From NCBI GenBank assembly GCA_937875605.1, contig CALLXZ010000096.1, forward strand, positions 1-12,252: a stretch of DNA of 12,252 nucleotides, read 5' to 3'. This document shows, piece after piece, positions 7,095-12,252 of the stretch; the stretch's first letter is position 1; the number at the start of each line of letters is the position of its first letter. The stretch comes from an uncultured Moheibacter sp. (lineage in GTDB: Bacteria; Bacteroidota; Bacteroidia; Flavobacteriales; Weeksellaceae). The notes below the pieces were generated by a model. That model saw only the letters and a list, made by a program, of their open reading frames with translations. It was not told the origin of the DNA and ran no database searches. A program made the translations under genes and the position numbers.

Positions 7095-7204
7095 TCCATC
7101 AGGTCGCTGATGATGTTTCCATTTTTAGATTGGAAGAAATTTTCACATACAATGAAGAAAACCAGGAAGATATAAAAAAAGGTAAATATAATTTTCTGTA
7201 GCAT
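7091..7204 (-). CDS. Possible 37-aa single-pass membrane peptide
   Basis: An ATG (complement of 7202-7204) opens a 37-codon frame ending in TAA (complement of 7091-7093). It encodes MLQKIIFTFFYIFLVFFIVC (1-20) followed by a hydrophilic tail ENFFQSKNGNIISDLMD. The hydrophobic run from about residue 5 to 20 flanked by a Lys at the N-terminus is a credible single membrane helix. The frame converges on prfC, and its stop overlaps the prfC stop by two bases. No recognisable -7 box or Shine-Dalgarno site was found upstream, and I do not recognise a family. Hydrophobic frames arise easily in AT-rich DNA, so this remains a hypothesis. Confidence 0.35.
   Translation of the reverse strand: MLQKIIFTFFYIFLVFFIVCENFFQSKNGNIISDLMD
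7097..7112. terminator. Possible hairpin at the prfC 3' end
   Basis: CATCAG (7097-7102), loop GTCG, CTGATG (7107-7112): a perfect 6-bp stem starting 3 nt after the prfC stop. The following T-run (ATTTTT near 7120) is not immediately adjacent, so intrinsic termination is uncertain. It lies within the last codons of the small minus-strand frame. Confidence 0.25.
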
Positions 7205-7219
7205 GGGTAGAGTATTTAG

Positions 7220-7290
7220 TTTTAAGATGAAAATTTTCTTAAAGGTTGCGTGATTTTTCTTAAAATTAGTTAAAATATCTGAATTTTAAC
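7220..7290. repeat. Direct and inverted repeats upstream of the M1 peptidase gene
   Basis: TTTTCTTAAA occurs at 7234-7243 and again at 7255-7264, a spacing of 21 bp (two helical turns). An inverse copy TTTAAGA lies at about 7220-7226. Separately, GTTAAAAT (7269-7276) and ATTTTAAC (7283-7290) form a perfect 8-bp inverted repeat around 6 nt. The area is the intergenic space between the small minus-strand ORF and the M1 peptidase gene and could hold regulator sites. All elements are AT-rich, so chance is a real alternative. Confidence 0.35.
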
Positions 7291-7307
7291 ATAACCACTA
7301 AAAATTG

Positions 7308-7315
7308 TAAATTCG
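7308..7315 (+). promoter_or_regulatory. Weak -7 box candidate for the M1 peptidase gene
   Basis: TAAATTCG differs from TAnnTTTG only at the seventh base and lies 19 nt before the ATG at 7335, the same spacing to the start codon as for the two plus-strand genes upstream. No TTG is seen at the -33 position. Confidence 0.3.
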
Positions 7316-7334
7316 AATTCTCAATTAGACAAAT

Positions 7335-8978
7335 ATGAAGCAATTTTTTCTTGTTTTTTTATGCATCGGTTTCTTTTCCAATGCGCAGATTCTCAATCAT
7401 AAAAAAGAATATACACGTCAAGACTCTTTACGTGGAACGGATAATGAATTTCGTAGTTGGTGGAATGTTCTTCGTTATGACATTTCGGTAGAGCCAGATT
7501 TCGAACAAAAATTCATCAAGGGAAAAAATACAATTCTATTTGAAGTTCTTGGGAAAAATCCGGGTAAAATCATGCAAATTGATTTGCAGGAACCGATGAA
7601 ATTAGGAAAAGTACTTTTAAACGGAAAAGAAGTTAAAGAAATAAATAGAGAAGGAAATGTGTATTTTCTAACTATTTCTGAAAAATGGAAAACAAAATCC
7701 TCCTATAAATTAGAAATGGAATTTTCAGGAAATCCAATAGTGGCTGTCAATCCGCCTTGGGATGGAGGTTGGATTTTTAAAAAGGACGCAAAAGGTCGCC
7801 CTTGGATGTCAGTTGCCTGTCAGGGATTGGGCGCAAGCGTTTGGTACCCAAACAAGGATTATCAAGGTGATGAACCCGATCAAGGTGCAAGTTTATCCAT
7901 AATAGTTCCCGAAGATTTGATTGCGGTCGGCAATGGACGTTTGGTGGATATGAACCAAATCGGTGATAAATTGGAATTTGTTTGGGAAGTGAAAAATCCG
8001 ATTAATAATTACAATATCATTCCGTACATCGGTCATTATACCGAAATAAAAGATTCGTACAAGGGCGAAAAAGGGGATTTGTCATTGAATTATTGGGTAT
8101 TGGATTATAATCGTGAAAAAGCCGAAAAACAATTTCAGCAAACCAAAGAAATGTTGAAAGCATTTGAACATTGGATGGGTCCTTATCCCTTTTATGAAGA
8201 CGGTTTTAAATTAGTGGAATCGCCTCATTTGGGTATGGAACATCAGAGTGCGATTGCCTATGGGAATCACTTTGAAAACGGATATTTAGGTAGAGATTTA
8301 TCCAATTCAGGATGGGGATTGAAATGGGATTTTATATTGGTTCATGAATCCGGACATGAGTGGTTTGGAAACAATATTACCACCAAAGAAGTAGCCGATA
8401 TGTGGGTTCATGAAAGTTTTACGGCTTATTCGGAAACACTTCATACACAAGAACTTTTCGGAAAAGAAGCCGGAAATGATTACGTAATCGGAACCCGAAT
8501 GAACATCTTAAATGATATCCCGATGATTGGAATTTACGGGGTAAATCAAGAGGGAAGTGGCGATATTTATTACAAAGGAGCCAATATGATTCATACATTT
8601 CGTCAATTATTGGAGAACGATGAATTATTTCGTCAGATTTTGCGTGGGCTGAATGAAGAATTTTATCATCAAACCGTTACTACAAAACAGATTGAGGATT
8701 ATATGAGTCAGATGAGTAAAATTGATTTGACCGAATTTTTTAATCAATATTTGCGTACGACTATGATTCCGACTTTGGAATATAAAATAAATGGAAAAGA
8801 GATTTCGTATCGTTGGACAAATATTGTGGACAAATTTGATATGCCCGTAAGAATTTCCAATTCTGAAACTTGGTTATTTCCAACTGCCGAATGGAAAACT
8901 GAAACGTTGAAAAATGATTTGGAGAAGAATTTCAGCATTGACCGGAATTTTTATATCGAAACCGATAGAAAGGATTAA
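7335..8978 (+). CDS. Secreted M1-family zinc metallopeptidase (aminopeptidase-like)
   Basis: 547 aa with a signal peptide (1-18, ending SNAQ), so it is exported. An N-terminal beta-domain (about 45-250) precedes a thermolysin-like catalytic domain. Zinc motif: HESGH (337-341) with the third ligand Glu360 in VHESF, giving HExxH-x18-E as in M1 enzymes. Glu338 would be the general base. IYYKGANMIHTFRQ (about 416-429) matches the region of the transition-state tyrosine. The usual GAMEN exopeptidase motif is replaced by LGMEHQSAIAYGN (299-311), so Asn is His. The protein ends soon after the helical part and lacks a large ERAP1-type C-terminal domain. A role in peptide degradation outside the cytoplasm is likely; the N-terminal residue preference cannot be read. 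A DCC-family gene follows after 20 nt. Confidence 0.93.
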   Translation: MKQFFLVFLCIGFFSNAQILNHKKEYTRQDSLRGTDNEFRSWWNVLRYDISVEPDFEQKFIKGKNTILFEVLGKNPGKIMQIDLQEPMKLGKVLLNGKEVKEINREGNVYFLTISEKWKTKSSYKLEMEFSGNPIVAVNPPWDGGWIFKKDAKGRPWMSVACQGLGASVWYPNKDYQGDEPDQGASLSIIVPEDLIAVGNGRLVDMNQIGDKLEFVWEVKNPINNYNIIPYIGHYTEIKDSYKGEKGDLSLNYWVLDYNREKAEKQFQQTKEMLKAFEHWMGPYPFYEDGFKLVESPHLGMEHQSAIAYGNHFENGYLGRDLSNSGWGLKWDFILVHESGHEWFGNNITTKEVADMWVHESFTAYSETLHTQELFGKEAGNDYVIGTRMNILNDIPMIGIYGVNQEGSGDIYYKGANMIHTFRQLLENDELFRQILRGLNEEFYHQTVTTKQIEDYMSQMSKIDLTEFFNQYLRTTMIPTLEYKINGKEISYRWTNIVDKFDMPVRISNSETWLFPTAEWKTETLKNDLEKNFSIDRNFYIETDRKD

Positions 8979-8998
8979 TTTTTGCGAATAAAACCGAT

Positions 8999-9400
8999 AT
9001 GAAATCAGAAAAAATCATATTGTTTGATGGCGTTTGTAATTTGTGTAATTCCACGGTGCAAAAAGTAATTGAGAATGATCCGGAAAATCAATTCAAATTT
9101 GCTTCGCTTCAATCTGATTTCGGACAAAAATTCTTAGAAAAAAATCAATTACCCAAAGAAGAATTCAAATCCTTAATATTAGTAGAAGGCGAAAATTTCT
9201 ATACGAAATCAGATGCAGCTCTCCGCATCGGAAGAGAATTAAAAGGAATTTACAAACTATCCGGATTTTTATTTATTTTCCCAAAATTCATACGAAATGC
9301 AGTATATGATTTGATTTCAAGAAACCGTTATAAATGGTTTGGAAAAAAAGAAAGTTGCTGGCTTCCCACACCTGATTTGAAACAGAAATTTTTAGATTAA
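8999..9400 (+). CDS. DCC family (DUF393) thiol-disulfide oxidoreductase-like protein
   Basis: 133 aa, cytoplasmic, no signal peptide. It begins IILFDGVCNLC, with the family's DGxCxxC motif at Asp10-Gly11 and cysteines 13 and 16. The downstream family pattern FASLQSDFGQKFL (34-46) is present, then SDAALRIGREL (70-80). It also contains a hydrophobic stretch KLSGFLFIFPKFIRNAVYDL (86-105) and RNRYKWFGKK (108-117). DCC proteins (YuxK-like) have a thioredoxin-like fold and are thought to be redox-active, but substrates are mostly unknown. It starts 20 nt after the M1 peptidase and may share its transcript; an AATTTTTG box at 8977-8984 over the M1 stop could supply a local promoter. The stop directly abuts the stop of the convergent exported protein gene. 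Confidence 0.9.
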   Translation: MKSEKIILFDGVCNLCNSTVQKVIENDPENQFKFASLQSDFGQKFLEKNQLPKEEFKSLILVEGENFYTKSDAALRIGRELKGIYKLSGFLFIFPKFIRNAVYDLISRNRYKWFGKKESCWLPTPDLKQKFLD

Positions 9401-10237
9401 TTATTCGAAATAATGGAGTGCATTTAATAAATGATCTTGCTCTTTTTCAGACCTTTTCTGATAAATTTCCAAACCTCTTTTTATTTCATTTTCATAATCA
9501 GATTGTGTACTATATAATTCATCTTTAGAATTGGTTTTATCAAATTTTTTATCGGCTAAAATGGCGAAAATTCTTTTTTTCTGTTTCGTGTAATTTTTAG
9601 GATTTAAGCGATCCGGAATTTCAATTTTAACTCGTGCATAAGCCATTCCCATCACAGGAATTGTTTCAATTACGTAAATTTTCCCTTCTTCCAGATTGGC
9701 AGTAACATAAGAAGAATTCGAAGCTCCTACCCAAAATACATGCTCTCCTGGATCGCATTCGTAGCGTAGAAAACCTGCTCCGGCAAATTTTCCGATGAAT
9801 TTATCGTAATCAAAATGACGGAAATTAATCAAATATCCGGAAGAATTGGTTCTTACAAAATAAACGACCGATTTCCCCGGTTGCGGATTTGTCAATTCAA
9901 TTGATTTATCTTTATAAGTGATGGTAGTAGATGTCTCACTTACTATTTTCTGCTCTCCTTTCAGTTTATTCTCAATTTCCAAAACTTGACCAGCACTTAT
10001 ATCCATTTGCTCAATAGATTTTATAGAATTCATATAAAGAAATTCCGTTTCCAAATTCTCCGTATTGACATAAGAAATTCTCTCATCAGCTCCATATTCC
10101 AAACTGTAAAATGGGATGGTTTCTCCATTGGTTAAAATCAAATTTCCGGCTTTTATTTGATCACCGGTTTTCAAGTCAATCTGTCCGAACACAATTGTCG
10201 AAAAGAAAATTAAAAGAATGCTAGTTAATAGTTTCAT
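9401..10237 (-). CDS. Exported protein with DUF2846-like domain, function unknown
   Basis: 278 aa. Signal peptide at residues 1-19 (hydrophobic, ending FGQ). An N-terminal beta-rich region (25-80) has the pattern LTNGETIPFYSLEYGADERI. A central domain (about 121-195) reads GKSVVYFVRTNSSGYLINF, then a core with YECDPGEHVFW (159-169) and LEEGKIYVIE (182-191). This matches the shape of DUF2846: a strand YFxR, then a small-molecule or peptide-binding-like beta sandwich with PGxH and xxGKxYxxx. The C-terminal third (200-278) is Lys/Glu-rich and probably helical. No lipobox is seen, so it is probably periplasmic. It converges on the DCC gene with adjacent stops and is divergent from the TraB/GumN gene. 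The DUF2846 call rests on pattern resemblance only. Confidence 0.75.
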   Translation of the reverse strand: MKLLTSILLIFFSTIVFGQIDLKTGDQIKAGNLILTNGETIPFYSLEYGADERISYVNTENLETEFLYMNSIKSIEQMDISAGQVLEIENKLKGEQKIVSETSTTITYKDKSIELTNPQPGKSVVYFVRTNSSGYLINFRHFDYDKFIGKFAGAGFLRYECDPGEHVFWVGASNSSYVTANLEEGKIYVIETIPVMGMAYARVKIEIPDRLNPKNYTKQKKRIFAILADKKFDKTNSKDELYSTQSDYENEIKRGLEIYQKRSEKEQDHLLNALHYFE

Positions 10238-10261
10238 ATTTCTTTAAATAGAAATTCGGCG

Positions 10262-10269
10262 CAAAAATA
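10262..10269 (-). promoter_or_regulatory. Predicted -7 box for the DUF2846-like gene
   Basis: The complement of 10262-10269 reads TATTTTTG, a perfect TAnnTTTG, 24 nt ahead of the ATG at 10237. The -33 position has only GTT. Transcription would start near 10255, leaving a leader of about 18 nt. Confidence 0.45.
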
Positions 10270-10342
10270 AGAAAGTTAAATGAACCGTAACTCTTTAATT
10301 TCCCTCAAATTTTGTACTTTTCGATTTCAAATATTAATTTAC

Positions 10343-11212
10343 ATGAAGAAAATATTTTTTCTTGTTTGTTTAGTCTTTATTCAAATTGGAAATTCGCAGG
10401 AAATAAAAGAAAAAGCACTTTTATGGGAAATTTCAGGTAATGGTTTAGGTCAATCTTCCTATTTATTTGGAACAGTTCACATTGCGTGTCAAGGAGAAGT
10501 AGAAATGCGCCCTGAAATGCAAAAAGCATTTGATAAAACGGAACAGCTCATTCTGGAATTGGACATGGATGATCCTCAAATGATGACTAAAATGATGCAG
10601 GCAGCACTTTCCAAAGATGGTAAAACCGTAACCGAGAAGATAGGAAATGAACTTGCAGGAAAAGTTGATTCTTTGATGAATGCTAAGATGGGAATGCGTT
10701 TGGCGATGTTTGAAAGTTTAAATCTTCCGACACTTTCGGTTCAGATAGGTTTGCTTGCGATCAAATGTCCGGTAGATTTGGGATATGATATGATGTTGAC
10801 GACGGAAGCTCAAAACGAAAAAAAAGAAATAATAGGTCTGGAATCTGTGGAAACCCAAATAGAAGTTTTGCTTTCACAACCCGATTCTGAAGCCATAGCA
10901 GCGATTTCATATTTGATTGAAAATTTTGAAGAAGCTCAGACTGAATTGGATAAAATGCTAAGTCTGTATAGAAATCAGGAAGTTCAGGCACTTTTTGATT
11001 ATACAAAATCAACACTTGAAGATCCAAAATATCCGCAAGGAAATGTAGAGGAATTTTTAGATAAACGAAATAAAAACTGGATTCCAGTGATTGAAAAAGA
11101 AATTCATTCCAAACCTTCTTTTATTGCAGTGGGAGCTGCACACTTGGCAGGTGAAAATGGCGTAATTCATCTTTTGAGAAAAGCAGGTTATAATCTGAAA
11201 GCTGTAAAATGA
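10343..11212 (+). CDS. TraB/GumN family exported protein
   Basis: 289 aa from ATG 10343. Signal peptide MKKIFFLVCLVFIQIGNSQ (1-19). Family motifs: LFGTVHIACQGEVEM (41-55), with the first GxxH at 43-46, and a C-terminal VGAAHLAGENGVIHLLRKAG (263-282), with the second GxxH at 264-267. These paired GxxH motifs define the TraB/GumN (PrgY) group, proposed to be metal-dependent and protease-like, acting for example on peptide pheromones in enterococci; the activity in Bacteroidota is not established. The frame is open upstream to an ATG at 10280, but starting there would put 21 charged residues before the signal peptide, so 10343 is preferred. A weak TACTTTTC box at 10315-10322 would fit transcription close to this start. 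The stop overlaps the next gene's ATG. Confidence 0.9.
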   Translation: MKKIFFLVCLVFIQIGNSQEIKEKALLWEISGNGLGQSSYLFGTVHIACQGEVEMRPEMQKAFDKTEQLILELDMDDPQMMTKMMQAALSKDGKTVTEKIGNELAGKVDSLMNAKMGMRLAMFESLNLPTLSVQIGLLAIKCPVDLGYDMMLTTEAQNEKKEIIGLESVETQIEVLLSQPDSEAIAAISYLIENFEEAQTELDKMLSLYRNQEVQALFDYTKSTLEDPKYPQGNVEEFLDKRNKNWIPVIEKEIHSKPSFIAVGAAHLAGENGVIHLLRKAGYNLKAVK

Positions 11213-12252
11213 TGTGCAAGATTTTATTCGGAATTTTATTTTTTTTATTTCAATTTAATTATTCCCAAAACATGAAAATTCCTTTTGAACTAACTGATGG
11301 GAAAGAAACTTCTACTTATTTTGAGATTATCGATTTCTGGAAAAAATTGGATCAAAATTCTTCTAAAATTCAAATGACAGAAAAAGGACAGACTGACTCA
11401 GGTTATCCTTTGCATTTGATATTAATTGATAATTCCGGTGAATTTGATTTGGAAAAAATTCGTCAGCAAAATAAAATTATCCTACTCATAAACAATGGAA
11501 TTCATCCGGGAGAACCGGACGGAATTGATGCCAGTATGCTATTGGGAAGAGATATTGCCGAAGGAAAATTTAAACTTCCTGAAAATCTGGTTTTGGCGAT
11601 TCTTCCGGTTTATAACATTGGAGGAGCGTTGGATCGAACTGAATTTTACCGCGTAGACCAAAACGGACCGACGGAATTTGGTTCGCGCGGAAATGCTCAG
11701 AATTTAGATTTGAATCGGGATTATATAAAATGCGATTCCCGAAATGCCCGTTCGTTTGCCACCATTTTCCATGAATTAAATCCGGATGTTTTTGTAGATA
11801 ATCATGTCAGTAATGGAGCAGATTATCAACACGTTATGACATTGTTAACTTCTCAACACAGCAAATTGGGTGGTGAAATGGGAAAATATATGAATCAAGT
11901 TTTTGAGCCGGCTCTTTACAAATCTATGCAGAAAAAAGGCTACGACCTGATTCCGTATGTAAATGTTTGGGGCAAAACGCCGGATGACGGATGGAACGAA
12001 TATGTAGATTCACCTCGCTATTCGAGCGGATTTGGGACGCTGTGGAGTACGTTTTGTTTTGTGCCGGAAACGCATATGTTGAAATCTTATCCGCAAAGAG
12101 TGGATGCGACGTATCAATTGATGGTTTCATTTATTGAGTTCTCATCTGAGAATTCGCAGGAAATAAAATCATTACGAAAAGAAACGATAGAAAAAGAAGT
12201 AAATCAAAAAGAATTTACCATCAATTGGAAGCATAATCCGGAGAAATTTCAA
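11209..12252 (+). CDS. Secreted M14-family zinc carboxypeptidase, partial (C-terminus off right edge)
   Basis: 348 codons visible, open to the window end. The start ATG at 11209 overlaps the TraB/GumN stop (ATGA), giving translational coupling; a second ATG follows immediately. Signal peptide at residues 1-20 (ending FNYSQ). Zinc ligands: His99 and Glu102 in NNGIHPGEPDG, and His199 in VDNHVSNG. NLDLNRDY (165-172) supplies the substrate-carboxylate-binding Asn-Arg pair of M14 enzymes. PETHMLK (286-292) probably carries the catalytic Glu287. These show an intact M14 active site. The enzyme should remove C-terminal residues or cleave peptide-like or cell-wall substrates outside the cytoplasm; the exact subfamily and specificity are not readable. 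The remaining C-terminal domain, which might include a sorting signal, is beyond the window. Confidence 0.92.
   Translation, partial: MMCKILFGILFFLFQFNYSQNMKIPFELTDGKETSTYFEIIDFWKKLDQNSSKIQMTEKGQTDSGYPLHLILIDNSGEFDLEKIRQQNKIILLINNGIHPGEPDGIDASMLLGRDIAEGKFKLPENLVLAILPVYNIGGALDRTEFYRVDQNGPTEFGSRGNAQNLDLNRDYIKCDSRNARSFATIFHELNPDVFVDNHVSNGADYQHVMTLLTSQHSKLGGEMGKYMNQVFEPALYKSMQKKGYDLIPYVNVWGKTPDDGWNEYVDSPRYSSGFGTLWSTFCFVPETHMLKSYPQRVDATYQLMVSFIEFSSENSQEIKSLRKETIEKEVNQKEFTINWKHNPEKFQ

Noticed and set aside
10280..10342. Upstream ATG of the TraB/GumN gene
   Set aside because: It would place 21 residues before a typical signal peptide; the ATG at 10343 gives the normal exported form.
11924..12130. 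68-codon minus-strand frame inside the M14 carboxypeptidase
   Set aside because: It is antisense to the conserved M14 catalytic region and has no recognisable features.

Overview
The window reads as ordinary chromosomal sequence from a low-GC member of the Bacteroidota, most likely Flavobacteriales/Flavobacteriaceae. The grounds are AT-rich intergenic DNA, several TAnnTTTG-type -7 promoter boxes (one reads TATCTTTGCACCC just before prfC), the near absence of Shine-Dalgarno sites, many short signal peptides and lipoproteins, and protein families typical of that group. No tRNA, rRNA, CRISPR array, insertion sequence, phage gene or origin was recognised.

Layout: (1) Positions 1-4343, minus strand, read from right to left: queA (tRNA queuosine modification), a LemA-family membrane protein, a DUF2207 membrane protein with a poly-glycine tail, and the N-terminal two thirds of rlmN (23S rRNA/tRNA m2A methyltransferase), which runs off the left edge. 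lemA and the DUF2207 gene are only 2 nt apart and form a translational pair. rlmN appears to have its own promoter and a TTG start. (2) Positions 4344-4563: a divergent intergenic region rich in palindromes. (3) Positions 4564-7094, plus strand: a thioredoxin-fold lipoprotein, a DUF493 protein 8 nt downstream, then prfC (peptide chain release factor 3) with its own promoter. A possible 37-codon membrane peptide lies on the minus strand, its stop codon overlapping that of prfC. (4) Positions 7335-9400, plus strand: a secreted M1-family zinc aminopeptidase and a DCC-family (DUF393) thiol-disulfide protein. (5) Positions 9401-10237, minus strand: an exported protein with a DUF2846-like domain, whose stop codon abuts that of the DCC gene. 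(6) Positions 10343-12252, plus strand: a secreted TraB/GumN-family protein and, overlapping it by 4 nt (ATGA), a secreted M14 zinc carboxypeptidase that runs off the right edge.

Functionally the window combines translation and RNA-modification housekeeping (queA, rlmN, prfC) with envelope biology: a redox lipoprotein, two exported metallopeptidases, TraB/GumN, and the LemA/DUF2207 pair. I see no clear new defence or mobile system. The most under-described pieces are the LemA-DUF2207 module between two RNA-modification genes, a 12-bp perfect inverted repeat that buries the lemA start codon, the palindrome cluster upstream of queA, and the 37-aa membrane ORF. All functions are inferred by reading motifs; no database search was possible.
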